A DNA stretch of 64,000 nt from Bacteroidota bacterium (GCA_018268015.1 JAFDXJ010000041.1:1-64000); one strand, 5' to 3'. Counted from the first letter of the stretch, positions 26,032-36,690 are shown. Notes: a model not told the origin generated them from the letters alone. A program made the numbers and translations.

Positions 26032-26814
26032 TATGTCCATCCTGATTTGTGAAACCATGAAGCATCAAGTAACAATCCTAGCCGTTCCCAGATTTGAACA
26101 CAGTGACTCATAAAAAAATTATTTTATTCATTTTTATTAATAAAAAAGTCATGAACGATTTATAATTGGAATGACTTTAACAATGTTAAACTTGAAGTAG
26201 CCAGCCGCAAATTTTTGATGACCAACTTCAAAGAGCATTGGGTTATTCCATTTGACCATTAAAAAAAGTAAATATATTCTCTTGAAAAATCTACTTTTTA
26301 TTCTTTGAGTAATTTACCTGTTTGCAGCTACTGATTGTAAATAAGATGATGCCCCACCGATTACTAACCTGCAGGCAAATGTGATTGAATAAAGATCTAA
26401 CGACTTGCTGAAGGTAGCCAAACCCTGGATAAATAGTGTGGCACAACTTCTTATGTGGTACTCATAATGCAATAGACTATTCTGTTTCCGTAAAATAGCC
26501 GGACTTTACTTTAGCTCATGATAGCCAGGTGGAGTAGTATTTTTGGATTAAAGACTATTTTTAAGGAGAGGTGATTGAGCCATATTTCCAGTTAGTGATC
26601 GTGGCCTTTTTTAAAATTGAATAAATGAAATGGAAAGGTCGATGCATTCTATTTAAGCTATTCATTTTTGACAGGCTTCACGCAACCCAACTTTTCATGC
26701 TAAAATAATTTAACACCATGCCGGTGAGTTATAACATAGAATAAATCTAAAAAAAATTTTACGCCTTCAAACTTTTATCTAATTTTCCAAATCATTCATC
26801 AAACTATATTTTCC
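26032..26814. other. 783-base non-coding region, probably gene decay
   Basis: All frames are broken by frequent stops. Short protein-like stretches appear near the left end (for example V-T-I-L-A-V-P-R-F-E at about 26063-26092) but none can be assigned. No tRNA, hairpin terminator or repeat was recognised. Together with the two fragments before it this looks like the debris of one or more lost genes. Confidence 0.5.
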
Positions 26815-27237
26815 ATGGCAAAGTCAATAAAAAAGAAGGCTATCAAAAAATCCAAAACAGCCTCTAAAAAAGTCGTCAAAAAAACTGCTGTTAAAAAAGC
26901 TGCTGTAAAAAAAGTAGTTGCAAAAAAAGCATCACCTAAAAAGGGAGCACCCAAAAAAGCAGTTAAAAAAATAGCCAAGAAGAAAGTGATGAAAAAAGGC
27001 ACTTCAAAGAAGGTCGCGGTCAAAAAAGCAGCACCAAAGAAAGCTGCCAAAAAAGCGGCTCCCAAAAAGACAATAAAGAAAGCTGCCAAACCAAAGGTAG
27101 TTGCAAAAAAGGTTGTAAAAAAAGCGCCTTCATTACCTACTCCTGAAGTCCGTAAAGTGCAGGTGGTAGAGCATATTCCACCTATCTCAGAAACGAATAA
27201 CCTGGATGCAGAAATCAATAGTGGAATGGGTGAATGA
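26815..27237 (+). CDS. Lysine/alanine-rich histone H1-like protein
   Basis: The 140-residue protein is dominated by Lys, Ala, Val and Pro: residues 1-105 are repeats of the K-K-A-A/A-P-K-K/K-K-V-V kind, as in eukaryotic H1 tails and chlamydial Hc-like proteins. The last 35 residues are different, with prolines (S-L-P-T-P-E-V and I-P-P-I-S-E) and an acidic end. By analogy it binds DNA or RNA non-specifically and may help condense the nucleoid or act as a phosphate-neutral packaging protein. No enzymatic motif exists. The frame has a perfect terminator 17 bases downstream. Low-complexity repeats make homology hard to judge; function is inference. Confidence 0.8.
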   Translation: MAKSIKKKAIKKSKTASKKVVKKTAVKKAAVKKVVAKKASPKKGAPKKAVKKIAKKKVMKKGTSKKVAVKKAAPKKAAKKAAPKKTIKKAAKPKVVAKKVVKKAPSLPTPEVRKVQVVEHIPPISETNNLDAEINSGMGE

Positions 27238-27254
27238 AGAATTTGATCTGAAAC

Positions 27255-27287
27255 AAAAAAGGTGTGTTACAGCAACACACCTTTTTT
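27255..27287. terminator. Bidirectional terminator between the H1-like gene and E2
   Basis: An 8-bp stem GGTGTGTT/AACACACC (27261-27268 and 27274-27281) is flanked by six A before and six T after, so it works in both directions for the two convergent genes. Confidence 0.9.
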
Positions 27288-27302
27288 AATTCAAGTAAAG
27301 AT

Positions 27303-28994
27303 TTACCATACCAGGCCTAAAGGTTCTTCCAGTAATAGTTTTAGTGTTTGTAGAAAAGCGGCACCTGTGGCGCCATCCACTACTCGGTGATCGCAGCTCA
27401 AAGTCACTTTCATTAATTTTCCCGGAACAATTTCCCCATTTTTTACAAGCGGTGTATCTATGATTCCGCCAACAGCTAATATGCAGGCATCCGGAGGATT
27501 AATAATTGCGGTGAATTCTTCAATGCCAAACATGCCAAGGTTTGAAATGGTAAATGTGCTTCCTTCCCAATCTTTCGGTTGTAATTTTTTATCCTTTGCT
27601 TTCTGAGCAAAATCTTTTACTTCCGTTGAAATATAACTGACGGATTTTGTATCTGCAAAACGTACTACCGGTACCAGTAATCCATCCTCCACAGCAACAG
27701 CCACACCTATATGGATATGATGGTTATATCGAATCTTATCTCCCAACCAGCTACTGTTCACTTTTGGATTTTTACGCAATGCAATAGAGCAAGCTTTTAA
27801 AATAATATCATTGTAACTGACTTTTGTTTTATTCTGTTCATTGAGTTTTGTTCTGGCATCAGCAACCGCATCCATATTGATTGCCATGGTCAGGTAAAAA
27901 TGAGGTGCACTGAATTTACTTTCACCCAAACGCTTTGCAATGATGCCACGCATTTGTGAAACGGGAATAGTATCAAAGCTTTCACTTTTCAACGGTTCGG
28001 AATAAACAGCACCTTGTGCAACTACTTGCTCTATTTCATTTTTTTGAGGTATGGAAAAATGATCAATATCTGATTTCACAATGCGGCCGCCTTCTCCACT
28101 TCCATGTATTTGTGTGATATCAATACCTTTTTCCTCTGCAAGTCTTTTTGCAAGTGGTGATATAAAAATTCTCCCATCACTATTTATCGGAGCAGCAGAT
28201 GTATTTGAGGAATGTGATTTATTTGAAGGCTTATCTTGAACGGTTTCTGTCTCTACCGGTTTGTTTGTTTCATCATTGGATAAAGGCCCTGCCTGACTGG
28301 CTACGGATTTAATAGCTGCCTCCACATTAAACCCTTCCTGGCCAATGATGCACAGGAGACTATTGACAGCAATCTTTTCTCCCGCAGCTGCGCCCTGGTA
28401 TAAGAGTTTGCCATTTTTATAACTTTCTAATTCCATAGTGGCTTTATCTGTTTCAATATCAGCCAGCAAGTCGCCTTTTTTAACATCGTCTCCAACATTT
28501 TTATGCCAGGCGGCTACCACGCCTTCGGTCATGGTATCACTTAACCGGGGCATTAAAACAATTTCGTCAGCAAGTGAAATGGCTTCAGTTTTTAAATTAT
28601 TTTCAGTGGCTTCATCCAATAGTGAGGTCTTTTGATTCCCTGAAACATTTTCTTCAACTACTGTTGTTGATGATTCTGCGTTTTTATCTTTTGAAGTATC
28701 AGCCATTTCAGTTACAGCGCCCTGGTATTTTTGGAGCAGTTTACTAATATCTTCACCTTCCTTTCCAATGATGGCGAGTAACGCATTCACTTGTATTTTA
28801 CTTCCTTTCTCACCTCCTGTGTAAAGCAGGGTGCCTTCTTTATAACTTTCAAGGTCCATTGTTGCTTTATCTGTTTCAATTTCCGCCAGCAAATCACCTT
28901 TTTTTACAGAGTCTCCAACTTTTTTATGCCAGGTTGCAATAACTCCTTCAGTCATTGTATCACTTAAACGTGGCATTAGGATTTCTTCAGCCAT
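27303..28994 (-). CDS. aceF: Pyruvate dehydrogenase complex E2, dihydrolipoamide acetyltransferase
   Basis: Core acyltransferase of 563 residues passing the acetyl group from lipoyl-lysine to CoA. Two lipoyl domains are visible (about 3-78 and 145-220), each with the E-T-D-K-A-T-M motif carrying the lipoylated Lys. A low-complexity linker follows, then a peripheral subunit-binding domain (about 273-310, S-P-L-A-K-R-L-A and G-S-G-E-G-G-R-I). The catalytic domain (about 335-563) has C-D-H-R-V-V-D-G, containing the active His and Asp. Two lipoyl domains plus the A-I-I-N-P-P-D block fit the pyruvate enzyme better than oxoglutarate or branched-chain E2. E1 and E3 genes are not adjacent. dnaX lies upstream on the same strand, 38 bases away. 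Confidence 0.9.
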   Translation of the reverse strand: MAEEILMPRLSDTMTEGVIATWHKKVGDSVKKGDLLAEIETDKATMDLESYKEGTLLYTGGEKGSKIQVNALLAIIGKEGEDISKLLQKYQGAVTEMADTSKDKNAESSTTVVEENVSGNQKTSLLDEATENNLKTEAISLADEIVLMPRLSDTMTEGVVAAWHKNVGDDVKKGDLLADIETDKATMELESYKNGKLLYQGAAAGEKIAVNSLLCIIGQEGFNVEAAIKSVASQAGPLSNDETNKPVETETVQDKPSNKSHSSNTSAAPINSDGRIFISPLAKRLAEEKGIDITQIHGSGEGGRIVKSDIDHFSIPQKNEIEQVVAQGAVYSEPLKSESFDTIPVSQMRGIIAKRLGESKFSAPHFYLTMAINMDAVADARTKLNEQNKTKVSYNDIILKACSIALRKNPKVNSSWLGDKIRYNHHIHIGVAVAVEDGLLVPVVRFADTKSVSYISTEVKDFAQKAKDKKLQPKDWEGSTFTISNLGMFGIEEFTAIINPPDACILAVGGIIDTPLVKNGEIVPGKLMKVTLSCDHRVVDGATGAAFLQTLKLLLEEPLGLVW

Positions 28995-29032
28995 TGAATT
29001 TTTTTTTAGTTTGCAAAAATTATATGTTCAAT

Positions 29033-30796
29033 TCACAGATCAAGTTCCAGGTGTAAACGTTGTTTTAATTCAAGCACCAGGGGATATTTTTCTGCGATAT
29101 ATGCGAATTTATCTTTACTGCTTAAATATTGAAGCGGGATATCCTCCGGCTTTTCATTTCCTCCTTCAAAAATAATTTCAAAGCGGATGCTTCTGTTATT
29201 AAATTCTTGTTGAATCGTATCTGCTAATAATAATTTTTCCTGTTCCATAAATTTTTCCGTAAGTCGCCCATGAACAGTTACCTGGAAACGATTATCAGTT
29301 AATACTTTTAAGTGCGCCTGCTTGCAGGCTGTAGCTGCAGAATGTTTATTTTGTAATTCCAGTTCTTCACAAAACCGGTTCCATACCAATTGCAGCGCAT
29401 TTATTTCCAATGCTTTTGCATCTTTTATTTCATTGATATCATAATTTCCTCCATATTTTTCACGGAGTGATGTCAGTAAATTTTTTTTCCCGGAAGCCAT
29501 GACGGGGCTTTCTTCTGCCACTACTTTTTTTGCTGAAGCCGGCGTTTCTACATATAATTTAGGTCCCGGAGAGATTTTCTTTTCTGACTCGAAAGATTTT
29601 TGAGGATTGCCGTTCAGTTTTTTTAATTCAAAAAAACCGGGTGAGGAACCTGTACTTTTTTTAGCGACCATATTTTTTTCTGAAGCTAATTGAATGGCCT
29701 GCTGCAAATAACATAGTTTAATAATAGCCAGTTCCGTGTGCAATTTCTTATTGCGCGACATTTTATAATTGAGTTCTGCCTCATTTAATACATTCAGGGC
29801 GCTCACTAAAAATGGAATTTCAATCAATTTTGCAGCTGCAAAATATCTTTCTTGCAATCCTTCTACTACATCCAGGAGCGCTGCTGCTTTTTGATCTTTG
29901 CACACTAATAAATTCCGGATAAATTCTGCGAAACCATTTAATACCATATCACCCTCAAAACCTTTCCGGTTTATTTCATCATAGAGTAGTAAAGCGCCGG
30001 CAGCATCTTCCCGGGAAATGAAATCCATTAACTGGAAATAATAATCTTCATCAAGAATATTTAAATGCTCCAGGGTATTTTGATAGGTAAGTTCACCATT
30101 GGTAAAACTTACAATTTTATCTAAAGTACTTAAAGCATCCCTCAGGCATCCTTCGCTTTTTTGGGCAATAACCTGTAAGGCCGCTTTGTCTGCCTGAATA
30201 TGCTCTTTTGAAATAATCTCCTGCAAATGTTCGACCGTATCATGCAGCGTAATTCTTTTGAAATCGAAAATCTGGCAACGCGATATGATGGTTGGTAATA
30301 TTTTATGTTTTTCTGTAGTGGCTAATATAAAAATTGCATAAGAAGGCGGTTCTTCCAATGTTTTTAAGAATGCATTGAATGCGGATGCACTCAGCATGTG
30401 AACCTCATCTACAATATATACTTTATATTTTCCGGCCTGTGGTGCAAAACGCACCTGTTCTACCAAAGTGCGAATATCGTCAACGGAATTGTTACTGGCT
30501 GCATCCAGTTCATGAATATTTAGCGAAGTGCCTTCATTGAAATTTTTACATGAGGTGCATACATTACAGGCTTCCCCACTTGCAAGCTGGTTTTCACAAT
30601 TGATGGTTTTGGCCAGAATGCGGGCACAGGTTGTCTTCCCAACACCCCGGGGGCCACAAAACAAAAATGCATGGGCCAGTTGATGATGCGTAATTGCATT
30701 TTTTAATGTTTCCGTAATATGTGATTGGCCGACAACGGTATTAAATGTTTGTGGCCTGTATTTCCTGGCAGAAACAATAAACTTTTCCATAGTCAT
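29033..30796 (-). CDS. dnaX: DNA polymerase III subunit gamma/tau
   Basis: Clamp-loader ATPase of 587 residues. The N-terminus is the family's R-K-Y-R-P-Q-T-F, followed by Walker A (G-P-R-G-V-G-K-T-T), the zinc-binding cysteine cluster between about 62 and 82, Walker B with D-E-V-H-M-L, and the S-R-C arginine-finger motif. Domain III follows (about 230-360), then a linker and a C-terminal tau-like region to 587 that could contact the replicative polymerase. Two in-frame ATGs exist (30796 and 30790); either is possible. I see no obvious slippery site for a gamma product. It precedes E2 on the same strand but the functions are unrelated. Confidence 0.94.
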   Translation of the reverse strand: MTMEKFIVSARKYRPQTFNTVVGQSHITETLKNAITHHQLAHAFLFCGPRGVGKTTCARILAKTINCENQLASGEACNVCTSCKNFNEGTSLNIHELDAASNNSVDDIRTLVEQVRFAPQAGKYKVYIVDEVHMLSASAFNAFLKTLEEPPSYAIFILATTEKHKILPTIISRCQIFDFKRITLHDTVEHLQEIISKEHIQADKAALQVIAQKSEGCLRDALSTLDKIVSFTNGELTYQNTLEHLNILDEDYYFQLMDFISREDAAGALLLYDEINRKGFEGDMVLNGFAEFIRNLLVCKDQKAAALLDVVEGLQERYFAAAKLIEIPFLVSALNVLNEAELNYKMSRNKKLHTELAIIKLCYLQQAIQLASEKNMVAKKSTGSSPGFFELKKLNGNPQKSFESEKKISPGPKLYVETPASAKKVVAEESPVMASGKKNLLTSLREKYGGNYDINEIKDAKALEINALQLVWNRFCEELELQNKHSAATACKQAHLKVLTDNRFQVTVHGRLTEKFMEQEKLLLADTIQQEFNNRSIRFEIIFEGGNEKPEDIPLQYLSSKDKFAYIAEKYPLVLELKQRLHLELDL

Positions 30797-30845
30797 GCAA
30801 GATAAGAAATACCTGTAATTCGAATTTTAAAAACCCAAAATGACT

Positions 30846-32015
30846 TTAGTTAATAATAGGATGCCGTTCAAATGGGTTTTTATGTTCATCAAATATTTTT
30901 CGGTAAACTACCATCTGCCTACTTTGTTTTGCACCGAGGCTTTTATAGATATTTACCATTTTCGGATTCCAGTCTCCGGCCCATCCCATTTCGTAGGTAT
31001 CATACAAATGCTTTTTCTGGATGAGTAATGAGCCGGCATAAATCATAAAGCTATCAACTCCAAGCGCCTGAAATTTAGGTACAATCCCAAATGCAACTCC
31101 TGTGAAATTTTTACACTGACCGGTTTTTTTCATCCACATAAGGCGTAATTTTTCTAACCAGCCAAATTTTCCATTAAAATGTTTAAAGTATACATTGAGA
31201 TCAGGGATATTGATCCACATGGCGATGGGTTCTTCTTTATAATAAGCAAACCAAATGATTCGCTCATCCATAATGGGTTTCATTTTATTGAATAATTTCA
31301 ATACTTGTTCGGCTGTTATTTCTTTTGCCTCATCATGTTGAGCCCAGGCAGCATTATACACTGTGGCAAATTCATGGGCGTGTTTTTCCAGGTTGCTCAT
31401 ACGTATATGGCGAGCAGAATAGTCGGGCTTTGATGCAAATTTTGCATACCTTTCTGGGAACCTTGGCGGTATAGGATCATTAACCCATAATGCATAATAA
31501 TACTGGTTGTAATAATTTTTCATTCCATATTCCTCGAGTAACTTTTGATAATAAGGAGGATTGAACGACATTCCATAAATAGGATCCCGGTCAAAGCCTT
31601 CCACCATCAGGCCCCACCATTTATCCCTATCACCAAAATTTACCGGCCCATCCATAGCTTCCATCCCCTTTTCACTTAACCATTTTCTTGCCGTATCTAA
31701 TAATAAGTTTGCAGCTTCCTGATTATTGATACAATCAAAAAATCCAAAGCAACCCGTAGGGAATGATGTACCCTTATTGATATATTTTTGATGTGTAAAT
31801 GCGGCTATTCTACCAATACAATTATTCGCATCATCTTTTAAGATCCATCGAATAGCTTCTCCATCCCGGAAATATTTATTTTTTAAAGGGTTAAAAACAT
31901 CTTTGACTTCCTGGTGCAGAAATGGGATGTAGTGCGGGTTTTCTTTATTGATGGTATCTGCAATTCGGATGAAGGATATTTCATCCTTTTGATCTTTAAC
32001 TTCTCTCAAATGCAT
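30846..32015 (-). CDS. GNAT-like protein of unknown function (YghO-like)
   Basis: The 389-residue protein resembles a group of large proteins with a degenerate GNAT acyltransferase fold, of which I recall E. coli YghO. Features include I-G-R-I-A-A-F, a G-F-F-D-C-I-N block, the G-P-V-N-F-G-D-R-D motif and G-M-S-F-N-P-P-Y-Y. A late A-L-G-V-D-S-F-M-I segment precedes G-W-A-G-D-W-N-P-K-M. These blocks are highly conserved in the group as I know it, but no substrate is established. No signal peptide. It is alone, divergent from icmF. An acyltransferase acting on a lipid or amino group is a guess only. Confidence 0.7.
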   Translation of the reverse strand: MHLREVKDQKDEISFIRIADTINKENPHYIPFLHQEVKDVFNPLKNKYFRDGEAIRWILKDDANNCIGRIAAFTHQKYINKGTSFPTGCFGFFDCINNQEAANLLLDTARKWLSEKGMEAMDGPVNFGDRDKWWGLMVEGFDRDPIYGMSFNPPYYQKLLEEYGMKNYYNQYYYALWVNDPIPPRFPERYAKFASKPDYSARHIRMSNLEKHAHEFATVYNAAWAQHDEAKEITAEQVLKLFNKMKPIMDERIIWFAYYKEEPIAMWINIPDLNVYFKHFNGKFGWLEKLRLMWMKKTGQCKNFTGVAFGIVPKFQALGVDSFMIYAGSLLIQKKHLYDTYEMGWAGDWNPKMVNIYKSLGAKQSRQMVVYRKIFDEHKNPFERHPIIN

Positions 32016-32127
32016 TTGATAATCTTGCTTTTGGCGAAAATAATCATAGTGAATGAGAATTTGGAAAGTACCTTTTTTGTTTTTGGGTGAATGTGATTAA
32101 AAAACTAACGAACAAATGTTATTTTAT

Positions 32128-32135
32128 TAAATTTG
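32128..32135 (+). promoter_or_regulatory. -7 promoter element of icmF
   Basis: TAAATTTG matches TAnnTTTG exactly, 20 bases before the ATG at 32156. It supports this start rather than an in-frame codon at 32087, which would lie upstream of the promoter. Confidence 0.6.
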
Positions 32136-32155
32136 CTGACGAAAAATGTAATCGT

Positions 32156-35100
32156 ATGTCGGATCACCTTCCCCAAAAAGTCAGGATTGTTACAGCAGCA
32201 AGCCTCTTTGATGGTCATGATGCAGCTATCAATATCATGCGGAGGATACTCCAAAGTAAAGGAGCAGAGATTATCCACCTTGGCCATAACCGGAGTGTGA
32301 AGGAAATTGTGGAATGTGCCATAGAAGAAGATGCCCAGGGCATTGCCATCACCAGTTATCAGGGTGGCCATGTAGAATTTTTTAAGTATATGAAAGACTT
32401 GCTGGAAGAAAATAACAGTGGCCATATCAAAATATTTGGCGGCGGCGGAGGAACTATTTTGCCTCAGGAAATTGAAGAATTGCATCATTATGGTATTACA
32501 AGAATTTATAGCCCGGATGATGGCCGTAAAATGGGATTGGAAGGAATGATTGAAGATGTAATCCAAAAAAGCGCTCAGCAGGATTCTAAACAAAAAAAGA
32601 ATGGTAAACTTCTATCTACACTGAATAAGAAAGAAAATAATGGTAAATATGCTTTAGGTGAATGGAAGGATATCATCTCCATTGCTAAAGCAATAACAGC
32701 AGCAGAATCTGGTGAAGAAAGAAATTTGTCTGCAGAAAAAGAGACTGAAAAGACTGCGCCGGTTTTAGGAATTACAGGAACAGGAGGAGCCGGGAAGTCT
32801 TCTGTAACAGACGAGATTGTGCGAAGATTCTTAAATTATTTTCCACAAAAAACCATTGCCGTTATTTCGGTGGATCCTTCCAAGAAAAAAACAGGAGGCG
32901 CATTACTGGGTGACAGGATCCGCATGAATGCCATATCCAACCCACGCGCTTATATGCGTAGCCTGGCTACAAGAGAAGATAATACGGCACTCAGTAGTTC
33001 AGTACAGGAAGCGCTGCAAATTTGTAAAGACGCCCACTTTGACCTCGTGATTTTAGAATCTGCCGGTGTGGGCCAGAGTGATGCTTCTATCCTGGATTTT
33101 AGTGATGTGAGTTTATATGTAATGACACCGGAATATGGCGCTGCATCTCAGTTGGAAAAAATAAATATGCTGGATTATGCAGACATCATCTGCATTAATA
33201 AATTTGATAAAGCGGGTGCACTGGATGCCCTGCACGATGTACGTAAACAATATAAAAGAAACCATTTACTTTTTACCGCTAAGGATGAAGACCTTCCCGT
33301 TATAGGTACCATAGCCGCCCAGTTTAATGATACCGGTATCAATGAACTATTTGAAAAAATTGTTACGATATTGGAAACGAAGACGAATACTCATTTAGGC
33401 GACCTGGAAATACATAAACATCAAACTGAAACCAGTTCTTCTGCACAAATTATACCACCCAAAAGAGTACGTTATCTATCTGAAATTGCGGAGTCAAACA
33501 GAAATTATGATATTTGGGTAAAAGAGCAATCAACCATCGCATCCCAATTATATGCTTTGGATAAAGTTTTAAAAAATTCAAATGACTTATCTAAAACAAC
33601 CGGGGATGAATTGCTTTTGATGAAAGAAAAACTGGAAGAAAGTTTTCATGCTGAGTGTAAAAAAATCATTGCGAACTGGCCATTAACCCGTGAAAAATTC
33701 AGTGCTGAATTTTTTGAATACAAGGTCAGAGATAAAATCATTAAACAACCCCTTACCTCGACAACCTTGAGCGGCACCAGGATCCGTAAAGTGGAATTAC
33801 CCGTTTACCAGGATTGGGGAGATCTTTTACGCTGGAATATGCAGGAAAATATCCCGGGTAAATTTCCTTACACAGCGGGTGTATTTGAATTGAAAAGACA
33901 GGGGGAAGATCCTACCCGGATGTTTGCCGGTGAAGGTGGTCCCGAACGTACCAATAAACGTTTTCATTATGTTTCTATCGGCCAGCCTGCGATCCGCCTT
34001 TCAACAGCATTTGACTCAGTAACACTTTATGGGGAAGACCCGGATCATCGGCCGGATATTTTTGGGAAAGTGGGAAATAGCGGCGTCAGTATCGCCACCG
34101 TTGATGATGCCAAAAAATTATACAGTGGCTTTGATTTATGCAATCCAAAAACATCTGTGAGTATGACCATCAATGGGCCTGCACCAATACTGCTTGCCTT
34201 TTTTATGAATGCAGCCATTGATCAGCTATGTGAAAAATATATCACGGAAAATAATTTATGGAATGAAGTAAAGGAGAAGATAGATAAGAAATACCATAAG
34301 CGCCAAAGACCCATTTATTATAACCCGGCTTTCCCGGAAAGGTTGCCTGAAGGCAATAATGGATTAGGCCTTAAACTACTGGGATGCAGTGGTGATGAAG
34401 TATTACCGGCAGAAGTATATCTACAGCTAAAAGCTGAAGCGCTGTCGCAGGTAAGGGGAACTGTGCAGGCAGATATTTTAAAGGAGGACCAGGCTCAGAA
34501 TACTTGTATTTTCAGTACGGAATTCGCTTTAAAATTGATGGGTGATGTACAGGAATTTTTTATTGAAAATAATGTTCGTAATTTTTATAGTGTAAGTATT
34601 AGCGGCTATCATATTGCAGAAGCCGGTTCCAATCCGATCACACAATTGGCATTCACCTTGTCTAATGGATTTACCTATGTGGAGTATTATTTAAGCCGGG
34701 GAATGGCCATTGATGATTTTGCACCAAACCTTTCCTTCTTTTTCAGTAATGGTATGGATGCAGAATATAGTGTAATTGGAAGAGTTGCAAGACGCGTTTG
34801 GGCTAAAGCCATGAAATATAAATACAAAGCCAATGATCGTTCACAAAAATTAAAATATCATATTCAAACTTCGGGAAGAAGCCTACATGCCCAGGAAATT
34901 GATTTTAATGATATCCGTACCACTTTGCAGGCTTTATATGCTATCTATGATAATTGTAATTCATTGCATACAAATGCCTATGATGAAGCTATTACAACGC
35001 CTACCGAAGAAAGTGTACGCCGCGCTATGGCGATACAACTGATTATTAACAGGGAGCTAGGTACTGTAAAAACCGAAAATTTTATTCAGGGATCCTTTTT

Positions 35101-35554
35101 GATAGAAGAGTTAACCAACCTGGTAGAAGAAGCCGTATTGGCAGAATTTGACCGTATTACGGACAGGGGCGGAGTGCTTGGCGCTATGGAAAGGATGTAT
35201 CAGCGTAATAAAATACAGGAAGAAAGCCTCCATTATGAAATGCTGAAACATACAGGGGAATTGCCATTGGTGGGCGTGAATACATTCTTAAATAAAAAAG
35301 GAAGCCCAACAATAATCCCTACGGAAGTCATCCGCTCTACCACCATAGAAAAAGAACAGCAAATAGACAATCTCCATCATTTTTGGAAAAGAAATGAAAA
35401 CAAATCTGCTGAAATGCTGGCTCGATTAAAGAAAGTAGCCATACAAAATGGAAACTTATTTTCTGAACTTATTGAAACGGTAAAGTACTGTTCGCTTGGC
35501 CAGATCACGCATGCCCTTTATGAAGTAGGTGGTCAATATAGAAGGAATATGTAA
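32156..35554 (+). CDS. icmF: Fused isobutyryl-CoA mutase with G-protein chaperone domain (IcmF)
   Basis: Adenosylcobalamin enzyme of 1,132 residues. Order of domains: B12-binding (about 8-140, D-G-H at 19-21 gives the lower-axial His21), MeaB/MeaI-type GTPase (about 200-410, P-loop G-T-G-G-A-G-K-S near 207-214), and the mutase TIM barrel (about 540-1130). The substrate-pocket segment reads F-P-Y-T-A-G-V-F; the phenylalanine is the IcmF-type residue, where methylmalonyl-CoA mutases carry tyrosine in T-x-R-Q-Y-A-G. By family it rearranges isobutyryl-CoA to butyryl-CoA and may also act on pivalyl- or isovaleryl-CoA, with the fused GTPase protecting or loading the cofactor. It stands alone between divergent and convergent neighbours. 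Confidence 0.93.
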   Translation: MSDHLPQKVRIVTAASLFDGHDAAINIMRRILQSKGAEIIHLGHNRSVKEIVECAIEEDAQGIAITSYQGGHVEFFKYMKDLLEENNSGHIKIFGGGGGTILPQEIEELHHYGITRIYSPDDGRKMGLEGMIEDVIQKSAQQDSKQKKNGKLLSTLNKKENNGKYALGEWKDIISIAKAITAAESGEERNLSAEKETEKTAPVLGITGTGGAGKSSVTDEIVRRFLNYFPQKTIAVISVDPSKKKTGGALLGDRIRMNAISNPRAYMRSLATREDNTALSSSVQEALQICKDAHFDLVILESAGVGQSDASILDFSDVSLYVMTPEYGAASQLEKINMLDYADIICINKFDKAGALDALHDVRKQYKRNHLLFTAKDEDLPVIGTIAAQFNDTGINELFEKIVTILETKTNTHLGDLEIHKHQTETSSSAQIIPPKRVRYLSEIAESNRNYDIWVKEQSTIASQLYALDKVLKNSNDLSKTTGDELLLMKEKLEESFHAECKKIIANWPLTREKFSAEFFEYKVRDKIIKQPLTSTTLSGTRIRKVELPVYQDWGDLLRWNMQENIPGKFPYTAGVFELKRQGEDPTRMFAGEGGPERTNKRFHYVSIGQPAIRLSTAFDSVTLYGEDPDHRPDIFGKVGNSGVSIATVDDAKKLYSGFDLCNPKTSVSMTINGPAPILLAFFMNAAIDQLCEKYITENNLWNEVKEKIDKKYHKRQRPIYYNPAFPERLPEGNNGLGLKLLGCSGDEVLPAEVYLQLKAEALSQVRGTVQADILKEDQAQNTCIFSTEFALKLMGDVQEFFIENNVRNFYSVSISGYHIAEAGSNPITQLAFTLSNGFTYVEYYLSRGMAIDDFAPNLSFFFSNGMDAEYSVIGRVARRVWAKAMKYKYKANDRSQKLKYHIQTSGRSLHAQEIDFNDIRTTLQALYAIYDNCNSLHTNAYDEAITTPTEESVRRAMAIQLIINRELGTVKTENFIQGSFLIEELTNLVEEAVLAEFDRITDRGGVLGAMERMYQRNKIQEESLHYEMLKHTGELPLVGVNTFLNKKGSPTIIPTEVIRSTTIEKEQQIDNLHHFWKRNENKSAEMLARLKKVAIQNGNLFSELIETVKYCSLGQITHALYEVGGQYRRNM

Positions 35555-35558
35555 ATCA

Positions 35559-36656
35559 TCACAGCGTCGTTTTAAATAATTCTTCCAGCGTTATTCTTTC
35601 CAGAATGGTCCGCTGAGGGATATCCTTTTGATAGGACCATTTGATTAACATGATCTCGCCCTCTTTTAATTCAATACCTGTAATCGTGCCATCATCAAAA
35701 CAACAACATCCGGAATTGAAATAATAGGGAAGCAGTTGCCGGAAAGATTCATTTACAATATTATATTCTGCCTTCCTGCGCGGTATTTCCTGCTCAATTT
35801 TTTTGATTTTTTCTATATCATTTATCGCAATGGCATTTTCCAGGTCAAGGTATAATCGCTCCAGGTGCGTTAGCGATTTAAAAACAGGCTGATGTGTATG
35901 CCCGGTGATTAATAGCAAATCATTTTGCCTGGATGACCATTCATACATATATTCATTATGCAGGCTTTTCTTTTCATTATTGCAAGAGGGGGTATTCGGA
36001 TTGAGTTCAAAAAAGGATTGTAAAGGCCCCCATATCCTGCTTACAAACCATTTACTAAATGCATTGCCATCACTTTGTCTATCACCCTGGTGACCATGAG
36101 TACATAGCAACTTGCATACAAATGGATTTTTTTGATAATGGATGACAACCGATTCAAATACCGGGATAGATTTTCCATACATATTTTTCAAATAAAAAGG
36201 AGCCAGAGGGTCCTCTTTCCACATCAGATCATGATTGCCGATTACTTTTGAAAATGCCTGACGCTGAATAAACTTCTTTTCCAGGGAAAAAATTTCCCGG
36301 TTGTTTTTTAAAATGGCATTTACAGGGTTTTTCCAAAGTTCTTCTGAATCGCCGAGGTTGATTAAATAATACTTTTCCTGATCATAATATGCTAATGCAG
36401 CGAGATAATTTTTTTCTGCATTTTTAAAATCATCTTTTGCATTTCGTGCACCTTTATGTTGATCGGAGAAAATAATCACGGATTGAGAAAGGCCGGAGAT
36501 GTCTAATAATAAACTATGCTTGTCTTTGATATCATGCGCTGATCTCAGCAGGTTATCCAGCGCTTTATGTACTTTCCCTTTATCTGGAGCAGAAGAAAAT
36601 TTTTGAGCAAGATCTCGGAGCGTTTTAAGAAATAAAAATTTCAGCACACGTTTCAT
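35559..36656 (-). CDS. Metallophosphoesterase (calcineurin-like)
   Basis: Cytoplasmic metallophosphoesterase of 365 residues (ATG at 36656; an ATG six codons upstream at 36674 is possible). Metal-binding motifs are I-F-S-D-Q-H-K-G, I-N-L-G-D-S-E-E, V-I-G-N-H-D-L-M, C-T-H-G-H-Q-G-D and I-T-G-H-T-H-Q-P, so all five calcineurin blocks are present. Substrate is unknown; the GDSEE in place of GDxxD and the long insert between blocks (about 200-270) are distinctive. The gene ends four bases after the convergent icmF stop. A bidirectional hairpin (36691-36721) separates it from the DUF4783 gene upstream. Confidence 0.88.
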   Translation of the reverse strand: MKRVLKFLFLKTLRDLAQKFSSAPDKGKVHKALDNLLRSAHDIKDKHSLLLDISGLSQSVIIFSDQHKGARNAKDDFKNAEKNYLAALAYYDQEKYYLINLGDSEELWKNPVNAILKNNREIFSLEKKFIQRQAFSKVIGNHDLMWKEDPLAPFYLKNMYGKSIPVFESVVIHYQKNPFVCKLLCTHGHQGDRQSDGNAFSKWFVSRIWGPLQSFFELNPNTPSCNNEKKSLHNEYMYEWSSRQNDLLLITGHTHQPVFKSLTHLERLYLDLENAIAINDIEKIKKIEQEIPRRKAEYNIVNESFRQLLPYYFNSGCCCFDDGTITGIELKEGEIMLIKWSYQKDIPQRTILERITLEELFKTTL

Positions 36657-36690
36657 CCCGGTAAAAATAAGCATGTGCTGTCATTACATA

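Noticed and set aside
26799..27218. Minus-strand frame of 139 codons, rich in Phe, Ala and Thr
   Set aside because: It is the mirror image of the Lys-rich H1-like gene; AAA/AAG codons read as Phe/Leu on the other strand, which creates a false membrane-like protein.
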